Shown here: piece after piece, positions 8,147 through 16,854 of the stretch | Position numbering within the stretch: the first letter of the stretch is position 1 | Layout of the letters: each line of letters starts with the position of its first letter | Source of the DNA: Ktedonobacteria bacterium | Lineage (GTDB): Bacteria > Chloroflexota > Ktedonobacteria > Ktedonobacterales > JACDGC01 | Length of the DNA stretch: 64,000 nt | Direction: 5' to 3' | Assembly: GCA_027459785.1 (NCBI GenBank) | Contig: DAIDGU010000019.1 | Span: 20,531-84,530, forward strand | Program-made: the position numbers and the translations under genes | Notes under the pieces: model-generated | What the model was told of the DNA's origin: nothing | The model's database searches: none | The model's input: the letters and a program-made list of their open reading frames with translations, nothing else

Positions 8147-9202
8147 TTAGTCTTTGCTTCGTGGATCGAAAGCATCACGTAGGCCGTCGCCGATGAACGA
8201 GAATGCCAGCACGATCAGCACCAGCACCAATGCCGGCAACAGATCCTCAAAGGGGTGGTAAGGAATCGCGCCGAGCGATTCATTGATCATTAAGCCAAGG
8301 TCGGCATTGGGCGGCTGCACGCCGATACCCAGCAGGCTCAACACGCCTTCATTGACCACGGTGGCCGCGAAGTCAAGCGTCGCCGCGACAATGATCAGGC
8401 TGAGGATGTTGGGGATGATATGCCGCGTGATGATCTGCCAGGACGAGGTGCCAATGGTACGTGACGCCTCGACGAATTGTTGTTCTTTGAGTTGCAAGGT
8501 TTGGCCGCGGACATAACGCGCCATCTGGGGCCAGATGGTAATGCCCAGCGTCACCGCTACCAACACCACTGTTCCAGGCAGCCCGAAGCGGTCGTCCACT
8601 GCCTGGCTGAAAAAGCCGGCGATGAGCACGGCGAAGAGCAAGCCTGGGAAGGCGAAGACGAGATCGGTGAAACGCGCGAGTACCGTATCGATGATCCCGC
8701 CATAGTAGCCAGCCAGTACGCCGAGCAAGGTTCCCAGACCGATATCCAGCACGATGACGACGAGTGACGAGATGATAAGCGAAACCTGCACGCCGGCCAG
8801 CACGCGCGCCAGCAAATCGCGGCCTTGTCCGTCCGTCCCCAACCAATGCAGTGCAGTTGGGCCGGAATCGGAGTTGACATCATCCAGATAGGTCGGCCCG
8901 TGATATTGTGCCGGCCCAATATGGATGTAGCCATGTTCGCGCGCGAGGGTTGGACCAATGTGCTCGTAGATCGGCAGGAAGAAAACCGCGCCGATCAATA
9001 ACAACACAAAGACTCCCAGTGAGACTAATGCGCGCTTGTCGCGGGCGAAACGGCGCAGGGAATCTTGCAGGGGTGAGGCCGTTTTTTCTTGCAGCGCCAC
9101 CATATCGGCATCCGCCACTGTGACGCGACTGGGATCCAATTCCAGGGGCGTGGGATCCAACTCGTTGACGAGTTGTTCAGAGCGTTGCTCGAAATTCATC
9201 AT
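8147..9202 (-). CDS. oppC: Oligopeptide ABC transporter permease
   Basis: The 351-residue product has an OppC-type N-terminal region (DSLRRFARDKRALVSLGVFVLLLIGAV), a periplasm-facing loop, and a C-terminal binding-protein-dependent permease domain with about five membrane segments. The EAA-type coupling loop is EASRTIGTSSWQIITRHIIPN. The extracellular insert with YLDDVNSDSGPTALHWLGTDGQGRDLLARVL is characteristic. Two adjacent ATG codons (9202 and 9199) follow AAGGAG; either may start the protein. It forms the channel with OppB. Confidence 0.92.
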   Translation of the reverse strand: MMNFEQRSEQLVNELDPTPLELDPSRVTVADADMVALQEKTASPLQDSLRRFARDKRALVSLGVFVLLLIGAVFFLPIYEHIGPTLAREHGYIHIGPAQYHGPTYLDDVNSDSGPTALHWLGTDGQGRDLLARVLAGVQVSLIISSLVVIVLDIGLGTLLGVLAGYYGGIIDTVLARFTDLVFAFPGLLFAVLIAGFFSQAVDDRFGLPGTVVLVAVTLGITIWPQMARYVRGQTLQLKEQQFVEASRTIGTSSWQIITRHIIPNILSLIIVAATLDFAATVVNEGVLSLLGIGVQPPNADLGLMINESLGAIPYHPFEDLLPALVLVLIVLAFSFIGDGLRDAFDPRSKD

Positions 9203-9211
9203 GAAGCTCCT

Positions 9212-10186
9212 TCAGGCCGAGATGCGAATGCGTGGATCGACGATGCTATAGGCGATGTCGGTGAGCAAGTTCATCACTACCACAGCGATAGCTAGAATGA
9301 CGACGGTGTATTGCAGCACCGGCCAATCATGCAGTGTCACCGCATGGACGCCCTGATAGCCCACGCCGGGGATATTGAAAAGGAACTCGATGACGAACGC
9401 GCCGCTGACGATGAATGCCAGTGAGGGACCGATGACGGTCAGCAGCGGCAACATAGCGTTGCGCAGCGCATGGATATAAATGACCGCGCGCTCGGACACG
9501 CCTTTTGCCCGCGCTGTGCGCACGTAATCCTGGCCCAGCACTTCCAGCATGACGGTGCGCGTCAGGCGGGCGAAATATCCCATTTCAGTGAACGCCAAGA
9601 TCGAGATTGGCACCACGCGATAGATGAACACATCATTGAAGAAATTACCGCTCAACTCAGTGGCCGTCCAGCCCGAAGTCGGCAGGTAAAACAAGCCATG
9701 CGTGGCATCAAAAGCCATCCATGCCTGATAGAAGGGGATGATCACGAAGGCGGGAATGGCATAAAGGGCGAGCATGACCCCCATTGACACGGAATCGGTG
9801 GTGGTATTGCGCCGCAAGGCGGCCAGGATGCCAACAGGGATGCCGATGATCAGCGCGATCACGAATGCAAATACACCGAGTGTCGCTGAAACTTGGATGG
9901 CAGGGACTAGGATGGAGCTGACGCTTTGCCCTCTGAAGGCGTATGAATAGCCAAAATTGCCTTGCAGTAAATGCAAAACAAAGTTGCCGTATTGCTGATA
10001 CCAGGGCAGATCTAAACCATATTGATGGGCTAACTTGGCATGTTCAGCAGGCGTATTATGTAGACCGAGCAAGATAGCGATGGGATCACCGCCAGGCGCG
10101 TTGAGCCCCATCAAGAAGGTGACGAAGGTGACGACGAGTACGACGAGCACAAGCCCAAGGATGCGTCGTAACAGGAATTGGAGCAT
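9212..10186 (-). CDS. oppB: Oligopeptide ABC transporter permease
   Basis: The 324-residue product starts LQFLLRRILGLVLVVLVV, the usual OppB/DppB first membrane segment, and carries the coupling loop DYVRTARAKGVSERAVIYIHALRNAMLP. Six membrane segments are expected. ATG 10186 is preferred because GGGGGAAAGG lies just upstream; an in-frame start at 10225 would add 13 residues without a good ribosome site. It is separated from oppA by 175 bases holding a large stem-loop (10235-10278). Confidence 0.92.
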   Translation of the reverse strand: MLQFLLRRILGLVLVVLVVTFVTFLMGLNAPGGDPIAILLGLHNTPAEHAKLAHQYGLDLPWYQQYGNFVLHLLQGNFGYSYAFRGQSVSSILVPAIQVSATLGVFAFVIALIIGIPVGILAALRRNTTTDSVSMGVMLALYAIPAFVIIPFYQAWMAFDATHGLFYLPTSGWTATELSGNFFNDVFIYRVVPISILAFTEMGYFARLTRTVMLEVLGQDYVRTARAKGVSERAVIYIHALRNAMLPLLTVIGPSLAFIVSGAFVIEFLFNIPGVGYQGVHAVTLHDWPVLQYTVVILAIAVVVMNLLTDIAYSIVDPRIRISA

Positions 10187-10234
10187 AGCCTTTCCCCCAC
10201 TGTGTGCTTGGGTGATGCGAACCATGTGATAGCG

Positions 10235-10278
10235 GACTGGCGCATCATCTCACCAAGTAGTGAGGAGATGCGCCAGTC
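10235..10278 (-). other. Large stem-loop between oppA and oppB
   Basis: GACTGGCGCATC (10235-10246) is the exact complement of GATGCGCCAGTC (10267-10278). An inner 5-bp stem CTCAC/GTGAG closes a 6-base loop, with a 2x2 internal mismatch between the stems. There is no T-tract, so it is unlikely to be a full terminator. It is more likely to protect the oppA mRNA 3' end or dampen downstream expression, as known for intercistronic stem-loops after binding-protein genes. Confidence 0.8.
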
Positions 10279-10361
10279 AGAGGTTTGCCGGTTGGACTGG
10301 CTTTGCGATGATTGTAGCGCAAAATGGCCATCTTCGCAATGCCAACCCTCGCAGTCATCGT

Positions 10362-12053
10362 CTAGTGTTGCGTGATATACACGTTCGCCCACACATCATC
10401 GGGCGTCAGGCCGCCACCATCAATGGTGAATCCGTGGACATACGGCTCGACCACATAGAGGTTCTTGCTCTGCGAGAACGGGATCCAGGCGACATTATCG
10501 ACCGCTTCCTCTTCCATCTGATTGTAGATGGAGAGCCGCTCCGTCTGGTTTTGATCCACATCAGCCTTGGCCGCCTGCTGATCGAAGCCAGGGATACGCG
10601 CGTTCTGGTCGTTGTTGGCCGAGGTTGAGGTGAACTGGCCGGAGAGCCAGTCTTGCGCATCCGGATAGTCGGCGATCCAGGCCAGGATGTAGAACTGTAG
10701 CTTGAAAGTCTGCACGTCCGAGACGAGCTTGTTGAAGTCCTCGCCAAAGATTTTGATCTGATTGGAACTCAGACCCAAATAGGCCTCAAAGTCGGCCTGC
10801 ATCTTCGCGGCGATCTTGTCGTTATCCGATGTCTTCGGATAGGTCAGCGTGACCTGGGGGAACTTCGAGAGGTCAGGGTAGACCGATTGCAGATCGGTTT
10901 TTGCCTGCTGCGGATTGAACGGGATGCCTTTCAGGCCGGCAAAGTAGCCTGGCATGCCCTGCGGCACAATGTGGTCCGAAGGGATTACGCTGCCTTTGAG
11001 GGTCTGGTTGGCGATAGTTTGGCGATCAATCGCTTCGGCGAATGCCTTGCGGACGGTCGGGTTAGTGAACGGCGCGACATTCCAGTTCGTCGCCACGTAG
11101 TTGATCGACAGGTACGGGGTTTGCTGGAGCTGGCCATTGGGCAAGCTCTGGGCGTCCTGATAATTGTCGGAGGAGATCGCAGCGCCACCATAGCCGTCGA
11201 TGTCATACTGGTTGGTCTTGTAGGATGAGTAGGCCGTGTTGGGTTCGGCGACGAAGACCTGGGTAACTTTCGTCAGCGTCAGCTTCTTGCCGTACCAGTT
11301 CGGGTTTGGTACCAGCGAGATCTGCACGTTGTGCTGCCACTGATCTACCATGAAGGGACCAGAGGTGTCGGGGCTGTCGGTCCACTTCGCCGTGTATGCC
11401 TTGTTGCTGGGATCTGCATTCACTTGTAGTGGATCAACGGCGAATGCGGTTGAGTAAGTCAGCGCGTCCAAGAAATATGCGATGGGTGAGGTCAAATTGA
11501 ACTGGATCGTTGTCGGGTCAACGACGACGATACCCGCACTGGAGCCAGGCGCACCAATGATGGTTGGAATCTTGCCAGCGAAGCGATCGTTCGCACCTTT
11601 GATCGCGCCAAGATAGAATGTAGCATAGGGTGCGCCCAACTTCGGGTTCAGCGATCGATCGACGCTATAGGCGATGACACTAGCATCGATGGGATCGCCG
11701 TTCGAGAACTTGAGGTTCGGTTTCAAGTGGAACGTATAGGTCAAGCCGCCGTTAGTGATGCCGCCATTCGCAACACTGGGCAGATCTTGCGCGAGGTCAG
11801 CTTTCACGGCCAGTGTCGTGGCATCGAGGCCAACCAGGCCAGCGAACGCCATGCTGACTACCGAAGCTGAGTTCAAATCGGTCACGAGCGCCGGATCGAG
11901 CGTGGCGATTTCACTGATGCCGGAGTTGGCTATGGTGAGGGTCTGATTCTTGGCCAAAGCTTGGTTTTGGCCAGACGTTTTGCCGCACGCAGCGAGCAAT
12001 GTCAGGCTTACAAGTGTCAGGCAAAACAACATCCGTGGAGCGCGTCGAAGCAT
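10362..12053 (-). CDS. oppA: Oligopeptide ABC transporter substrate-binding lipoprotein
   Basis: The 563-residue product has a lipoprotein signal ending LLAACGK (Cys23) and the SBP_bac_5 pattern: TLDPALVTDLNS, GLTYTFHLKPNLKFSNGDPIDASVIAYSVDRSLNP, FNLTSPIAYFLDAL, NPNWYGKKLTL, and VRKAFAEAIDRQTI. It captures peptides outside the membrane and passes them to OppBC. ATG 12053 follows GAAAGGGAAC; upstream in-frame codons lack a ribosome site. It is first in the operon and likely the most highly expressed member, in line with the stem-loop after it. Confidence 0.93.
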   Translation of the reverse strand: MLRRAPRMLFCLTLVSLTLLAACGKTSGQNQALAKNQTLTIANSGISEIATLDPALVTDLNSASVVSMAFAGLVGLDATTLAVKADLAQDLPSVANGGITNGGLTYTFHLKPNLKFSNGDPIDASVIAYSVDRSLNPKLGAPYATFYLGAIKGANDRFAGKIPTIIGAPGSSAGIVVVDPTTIQFNLTSPIAYFLDALTYSTAFAVDPLQVNADPSNKAYTAKWTDSPDTSGPFMVDQWQHNVQISLVPNPNWYGKKLTLTKVTQVFVAEPNTAYSSYKTNQYDIDGYGGAAISSDNYQDAQSLPNGQLQQTPYLSINYVATNWNVAPFTNPTVRKAFAEAIDRQTIANQTLKGSVIPSDHIVPQGMPGYFAGLKGIPFNPQQAKTDLQSVYPDLSKFPQVTLTYPKTSDNDKIAAKMQADFEAYLGLSSNQIKIFGEDFNKLVSDVQTFKLQFYILAWIADYPDAQDWLSGQFTSTSANNDQNARIPGFDQQAAKADVDQNQTERLSIYNQMEEEAVDNVAWIPFSQSKNLYVVEPYVHGFTIDGGGLTPDDVWANVYITQH

Positions 12054-12397
12054 GGCGGGTTCCCTTTCGCATGAGATGATCCACAGACACAACTGTAAGG
12101 GTTGCCACTTGCAGCATGTGCTTGGTTCCATCATTTTATGCAACGAGAAGATATGTGTTATGCTATGTTACGGTTGACACAGCGTATCCGAGGGTTTGAC
12201 ACACACTCTTCCCATGTATGGAGTAATACGTCGGCAAGTGGCAAAATCTCACACTTTGATTGTGCTACGCTCTTTAGATTTAGCAAGAGTGGTAGCTAAA
12301 AGTGGGCAGGCTGCTGAATTTAAAGGACGTTGGCCTGCATCTGTTCAATGCGCTGATGCTGCTCCTCCATAAAAGCGGGGACCGGGGGATTCGGCTT
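12054..12397. promoter_or_regulatory. Intergenic region upstream of oppA
   Basis: No gene is supported. On the plus strand the octamer TTGACACA occurs at 12174 and 12196, 22 bp apart (about two helical turns), 120-150 bp upstream of oppA; this could be a regulator site. No convincing -35/-10 pair for oppA was found. The part next to the hydantoinase stop shows nothing recognisable. Confidence 0.35.
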
Positions 12398-14416
12398 TCA
12401 TGCCACAACGGGATGAGCGACAGCCAGGGTGAGGCGCAGGTTGCGCCAGCCATCGACGCTGGCATGCCAGCCGGGGGGAATATAGGTGGTGGTGTCGAGT
12501 TGCAGCACCAAGCCGGGGCCGGCGAAGGTCGCGCCGGGGCGCAAGGCAGCGCGATCATAGCAAGCAACAGGATAGCGCGTGCCGTCGATGATCAGATTGT
12601 TCGTCGCCATGATCGCGGCGCTGCCATCCTGCGGGACACATGCTTCTGCCGCGAGGACGGGTTGGGGGCGCTGGCCGACGGCGCGCACGCGCAGCGTCAC
12701 CAGTTCCACCGCGCGTTCCGGCAGCGCGAAGCCGTAGCGGCGCGCGTGGGCAGCGTGGAACGCGGCGACGGCCTCCGCCGTCGCGGGGACGGCAAGCTCG
12801 TAGCCCTGCCCCTGGTAGCGCATGGCGAACGCCGTGTCCGTCGTGATCGCCGCCGATGCGATGCCTTCATCCATGAGGTCGGCGCGGCTCCGCGCCGCCA
12901 TGTCGGCAACGAGCGCCAGCGCGGCGGTGATCTGCGCTGGTGTCGCGGGCATGAGGACGGTGCGGCTGGCCGCGCGGGCGACCTCCGCCACCAGCAGGCC
13001 GAAGGCGCACAGCACGCCGGGGAAGGGCGGCACCAGCACGCGCGTCATCCCCAGGCCGGCGGCCACCTCGCAGGCATGCAGCGGCCCCGCGCCGCCGAAA
13101 GCCAGCAAGGTGAAGTCGCGCGGGTCATAGCCGCGTTCGACCGAGATGCGGCGGATCGCGCGTTGGATATTCGCGTTCGCCACGGCGATGATGCCCTGCG
13201 CCGCCGTTGCGCCGTCGCTGCCCATCTGTTCTCCCAGAGCATCCAGCGCGGCCTGGGCGGGGGCGAGGTGCAGCGGCATGCTGCCGCCCAAGAAATGCGC
13301 AGGATCGAGCCGGCCCAGCACGGCATGGGCATCGCTCACCGTCACCGCCGTGCCGCCGCGCCCATAGATGATCGGGCCGGGATCGGCCCCCGCGCTGGCC
13401 GGTCCGACGCGCAGCGCCCCGCCGGCATCCAGCCGCGCCAGCGAGCCACCACCCGCGCCGACCGTCTCGATGTCGATCACCGGCAGGTGCAGGGGCAGCC
13501 CGTCGATGCTCGTTTCCGTGCGCCGCGTGGGACCGCCGGGGCAGAGCGCCACATCTGTCGATGTCCCGCCGATATCCAGCGTGATGATCTGGTCGAAGCC
13601 GGCCAGCCGCGCCAAGTGCGCCGCGCCGATCACCCCCGCCGCCGGCCCGCTGAGCGCCATCTGCGCTGCCTGCCGCCGCGCGGTCGCCGCCCGCACCACC
13701 CCGCCGTCCGACTGCATGATGAATAAGGGGGAAGGGGCCACGCCGGCTTCGACTTCGGCCAGGTAGCGGCTGACGATGGGGCGCACATACGCATCGATGG
13801 CGGTGGTGCTGGCGCGCTCGAATTCGCGGAACTCCGGCAGCACGTCGCTGGAAAGCGCGATCTGCTCCGGCTGCAAGAGGCCGCGCGCGATGATGCGGGC
13901 GCGGATGGCCTGCTCATGCGCGGGATTGATGTAGCTGTAGAGCAAGCAGATGGCGATGGATTCAATCGGTTGCGCCGCCACCTCGTCCAGCACGGCATCC
14001 AGCGCGGCCAGGTCCAGCGGCAGAATGACATTGCCCTGAAAGTCCAGCCGTTCGTGCGCCTCGAAGCACCAGGCGCGCGGGATGAGCGGCGGCGGGATCG
14101 TCGGGTGCAACGCATAGAGGGCAGGCCGGTTCTGGCGTCCGATGAAAAGCAGATCGCGGAAGCCCGCCGTGGTGATGAGCGCCGTCCGCGCGCCACGCCG
14201 CTCCAGGATCGCGTTTGTCGCCACGGTCGAGCCGTGGGTGACGGTCGCGCCCACGGCACCGATGGCGGCGAGGCCCGCCAGTAGCGCCCGCGCCGGCGCA
14301 GCCGGTGTGCTGAGCAATTTGTGCAGCCGCAGTTCCCCGCCCGCGCTCAGCACCACGTCCGTGAATGTGCCGCCGATATCCACGCCCACCAGGCGCGGTG
14401 TCCCTTGTTCATCCAT
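12398..14416 (-). CDS. hyuA: Hydantoinase/oxoprolinase A-type subunit (ATP-dependent)
   Basis: The 672-residue product begins RLVGVDIGGTFTDVVL (ASKHA-type phosphate-binding motif, about residues 9-20). It carries the hydantoinase A signatures GSTVATNAILERRGART, LSSDVLPEFREFERASTTAIDAYV, MQSDGG, SGPAAGVIGAA, DIGGTSTDVALCPGG, GAGGGSLARLDAGGALRVGPASAGADPGPIIYGRGG and SVERGYDPRDFTLLAFGGAGPLHA, with the usual C-terminal domain. Such subunits open 5-membered cyclic amides or carboxylate ketones using ATP, normally with a HyuB partner. No HyuB gene is next to it. ATG 14416 has AAAGAG 9 bases upstream; ATG 14422 is an alternative. Confidence 0.85.
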   Translation of the reverse strand: MDEQGTPRLVGVDIGGTFTDVVLSAGGELRLHKLLSTPAAPARALLAGLAAIGAVGATVTHGSTVATNAILERRGARTALITTAGFRDLLFIGRQNRPALYALHPTIPPPLIPRAWCFEAHERLDFQGNVILPLDLAALDAVLDEVAAQPIESIAICLLYSYINPAHEQAIRARIIARGLLQPEQIALSSDVLPEFREFERASTTAIDAYVRPIVSRYLAEVEAGVAPSPLFIMQSDGGVVRAATARRQAAQMALSGPAAGVIGAAHLARLAGFDQIITLDIGGTSTDVALCPGGPTRRTETSIDGLPLHLPVIDIETVGAGGGSLARLDAGGALRVGPASAGADPGPIIYGRGGTAVTVSDAHAVLGRLDPAHFLGGSMPLHLAPAQAALDALGEQMGSDGATAAQGIIAVANANIQRAIRRISVERGYDPRDFTLLAFGGAGPLHACEVAAGLGMTRVLVPPFPGVLCAFGLLVAEVARAASRTVLMPATPAQITAALALVADMAARSRADLMDEGIASAAITTDTAFAMRYQGQGYELAVPATAEAVAAFHAAHARRYGFALPERAVELVTLRVRAVGQRPQPVLAAEACVPQDGSAAIMATNNLIIDGTRYPVACYDRAALRPGATFAGPGLVLQLDTTTYIPPGWHASVDGWRNLRLTLAVAHPVVA

Positions 14417-14480
14417 CACCATGTACTCTTTATTTCGTGTTTCACGTCGAATTTTCGTGGCCGGCGTGTTCGCCAACCGC

Positions 14481-15428
14481 TCATCCGTTCGTGCAGGTCG
14501 CACCAGGCTGATCCAGCCGAGTCAGGTGATAGTACGCCATCACGTCGAGCAGCGAGGAGCCGGGGTGGCCGGTGCCGGTGTAGTGGGCGGCGTCCCACGG
14601 CGATGCCCCCAGCGCCAGGGCTTGCGCTTGTGGGCCTTGCGGCCAGGCGGCGGCGACAGCATCATACAGCCCATTTTGCGCGAACGCGACGTAGATCGCC
14701 ACGCCCATCTCCGCGCTGGTGGCATAGGCAAAGCGCGAGGGCGAGCCTGGTTGATTCGTGCCGGGGACCGACGGATAGCCGTCCAGCGCGGAGGAGTTGC
14801 CCCAATTATAGCCCGTGTAGCCGGGGATGGTCCAGCCCTGCTCGATGCCCCACTGCGCCAGGATCACCGACACGTACCAGGGGTGCGGCTGTGGTCGGCG
14901 GCCCGCCACCAACTCCTGCTGCGCCAGCCGTGCAAAGGGCAGCGCGGCACAGACGAAGGCCGGTTCGCCGGCGGCCACCGGATGCGAGGGCGTCGGCGTG
15001 GGATATATAGCTAGATTGCTATTCACCACCCAAGGGACCAGGGGCCGCGCCAGCGCGGCGAGGGGCGTGAACGAGATCAACACGACCAACGCCAGCACGA
15101 CGCCGACGACCGCGCTCAGGCGCGCGGCGCGTGACCGCGCATGGCCGCTGAGCGGCACGAGGCCGGGGCGGCGAGCAGGTGGTTTGTGCGGCGGCGGGAT
15201 GATCGTTGTGCCAGGCGACAGCGGCGGCATGCGCTGGGCCGTCGGGTTGCGCGGCACCAATGATCGCGGGTGCGGGGTGCGCTCGCGTGGCAGGGATGGA
15301 TGGGCCGGACGAGGTAGCACGGTGTCGGGAATGGCTGGCAGCGAGAGGCGCGGCAAGGTGCCATCGCGCGGCACGGAGGGGCGCGGCAGGTGGCGTGTGG
15401 CGTCATCATCCGGCGGTCGTTCACTCAT
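14481..15428 (-). CDS. Anchored extracellular lysozyme/glucosaminidase-like protein
   Basis: The 315-residue product has a Pro/Arg-rich cytoplasmic N-terminus (1-100), one transmembrane segment (104-126) and an extracellular domain. That domain contains FARLAQQELVAGRRPQPHPWYVSVILAQWGIEQGW, then GYNWGNSSAL and SAEMGVAIYVAFAQNG. The pattern Q-x-x-x-E-x-G followed by N-x-x-G is like the glucosaminidase/lysozyme-type peptidoglycan hydrolases, where the Glu in WGIEQGW would be catalytic. This is a fold guess from short motifs. It ends 64 bases before the hydantoinase gene on the same strand. Confidence 0.6.
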   Translation of the reverse strand: MSERPPDDDATRHLPRPSVPRDGTLPRLSLPAIPDTVLPRPAHPSLPRERTPHPRSLVPRNPTAQRMPPLSPGTTIIPPPHKPPARRPGLVPLSGHARSRAARLSAVVGVVLALVVLISFTPLAALARPLVPWVVNSNLAIYPTPTPSHPVAAGEPAFVCAALPFARLAQQELVAGRRPQPHPWYVSVILAQWGIEQGWTIPGYTGYNWGNSSALDGYPSVPGTNQPGSPSRFAYATSAEMGVAIYVAFAQNGLYDAVAAAWPQGPQAQALALGASPWDAAHYTGTGHPGSSLLDVMAYYHLTRLDQPGATCTNG

Positions 15429-15597
15429 GCTAGTTTTCCCCCTCGCAGTCCAGGCTTGCAGCCGTTCCGCAACCTAGCATACCATAAGTTTGCAATGATC
15501 GTGGGACGTTTGGGCATGCCTGGCCTCCCGCATGCGGAAAAACCAGCGCGTGCGCACTGCGCGCCACCTATCTTAATCAGCAACCGGAGAAATTGAC

Positions 15598-16008
15598 ATG
15601 GAAAAACCGATCCCGACCAGCGTGCATGGCGCGCTGGACTACCTGACGGCAGCGACTTTCGTGGCGACGCCCCACCTTTTCGGCGCGACGAAGATCGGCC
15701 AGCGCGTGATGTATGGCTTCGCCGCCGCCACGGTCGCTTATAGCACCCTAACGAATTATGAATGGGGCATCTGGCGCGTGTTGCCGATGCCGGCACACCT
15801 GGCGCTGGACGCCGGCAGCGGCGCGCTCCTCTGCGGCTCCGCCTTCATGCACAAGGGATCGCAGTCACGCGCGATGCTCATCGGCCTGGGCCTATTCGAG
15901 ATCGCCGCCGCCCTCCTGACCCAGACCCATTCCACCACGGAACGCCCCAAGCTGGCCCAGCGCCTGACACAATTCGCCCCCGTGCGGGCGCTACTAGGCA
16001 GCCGCTAA
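15598..16008 (+). CDS. Small integral membrane protein, SPW-repeat-like
   Basis: The 136-residue product begins PTSVHGALDYLTAATFVATPHLFG and has about four hydrophobic segments, two of them followed by similar residues (YGFAAATVAYSTLTNYEWG and PAHLALDAGSGALLCGSAF). This HGxLDY plus W/P pattern is found in SPW-type and related four-helix membrane proteins of unknown role. ATG 15598 follows GGAGAAATTGAC. A GNRA-type hairpin repeat lies 37 bases after the stop. Confidence 0.65.
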   Translation: MEKPIPTSVHGALDYLTAATFVATPHLFGATKIGQRVMYGFAAATVAYSTLTNYEWGIWRVLPMPAHLALDAGSGALLCGSAFMHKGSQSRAMLIGLGLFEIAAALLTQTHSTTERPKLAQRLTQFAPVRALLGSR

Positions 16009-16044
16009 GGAGAAGCGGGCGGGGGATGGGGGACGGCGGGGACA

Positions 16045-16062
16045 GCGGACAGGAATGTCCGC
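16045..16062. repeat. GCGGACA-GGAA-TGTCCGC hairpin repeat, copy 2
   Basis: A 7-bp perfect stem with GGAA loop sits between the SPW-like gene and bioY and matches the copies at 1851 and 27782. Confidence 0.75.
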
Positions 16063-16178
16063 CGCCCTTCCCCACCTCCTCCCAAACAACACTGCTCCTG
16101 ATCATCTCCATCGCTCCTGATCTATAATGAGGCGGGCATCATGCTCACCTCACTACAGAATCAGGAGAGTTTGTTTTC

Positions 16179-16781
16179 GTGGCTACTTCTGTACGCACGT
16201 TATCCGATCTCGTTTATCCGCGCCCGCACCGGGCGCTGCCAGGGCTGCTGCGCGACCTGCTGGTGATCGTCGGCGGCAGCGTCATCGTCGCCGCGCTGGC
16301 GCAGGTATCGGACCATCAGGTGCCGGTGCCGCACACCGGGCAGACGCTGGGCGTGCTGCTGGTCGGCGCGGCCCTGGGCTGGCGGCGCGGCGGGCTGGCG
16401 CTGCTGGCATATGTCGGCGCGGGTCTGGCTGGGCTACCGTTTTTCGCCGAGGGCCATGCTGGCCTGGGGACGCTGGAAGGCACGACCGGCGGCTACCTCG
16501 TCGGCTTCATCGCCGCCGCCATGCTCGTCGGCTACCTGGCAGAGCGCGGATGGGATCGCGCGCCCTGGCTGATGGCGCTGGCGATGGTACTGGGCAACGG
16601 CGTGATCTATCTTTTGGGCGCGGCCTGGCTGGCGCTCGTATTGCATCTGACGCCGGCGCAAGCCATCGCCTTCGGCGTGCAGCCCTTCCTGCTTTTTGAC
16701 GCCATCAAGCTCGTCATCGCCGTCATCGCGCTGCCTGGCGCGTGGTGGCTCGCCGGACGCGGCACCCCCCGTTCCCGGTAA
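16179..16781 (+). CDS. bioY: Biotin transporter substrate-specificity component BioY
   Basis: The 200-residue product has six hydrophobic segments and BioY motifs: QVPVPHTGQTLGVLLVGAALGWRRGGLALLAYVGAGLAGLPFF, GTTGGYLVGFIAAA and GVQPFLLFDAIKLVIA. BioY is the biotin-binding S component of ECF transporters and can also act alone. No biotin genes or ECF ATPases are adjacent. The start is GTG 16179 with AGGAGA about 10 bases upstream. A TATAAT hexamer at 16123-16128 may be its -10 element, without a clear -35. GCTCCTGATC occurs twice (16094 and 16113) just before it and might be an operator. Confidence 0.88.
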   Translation: MATSVRTLSDLVYPRPHRALPGLLRDLLVIVGGSVIVAALAQVSDHQVPVPHTGQTLGVLLVGAALGWRRGGLALLAYVGAGLAGLPFFAEGHAGLGTLEGTTGGYLVGFIAAAMLVGYLAERGWDRAPWLMALAMVLGNGVIYLLGAAWLALVLHLTPAQAIAFGVQPFLLFDAIKLVIAVIALPGAWWLAGRGTPRSR

Positions 16782-16854
16782 AGCCATAAGGGTGAGACGG
16801 GTGGACGAATCCACATGAAACGGATTTCGCTGTACGCCGTCCCATCCGGCTGAC

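Noticed and set aside
12302..13726. Long plus-strand open frame (474 codons) antisense to hyuA
   Set aside because: It is Arg/Gly/Ala-rich shadow sequence in the high-GC opposite strand of a well-supported gene, with no motifs or ribosome site.
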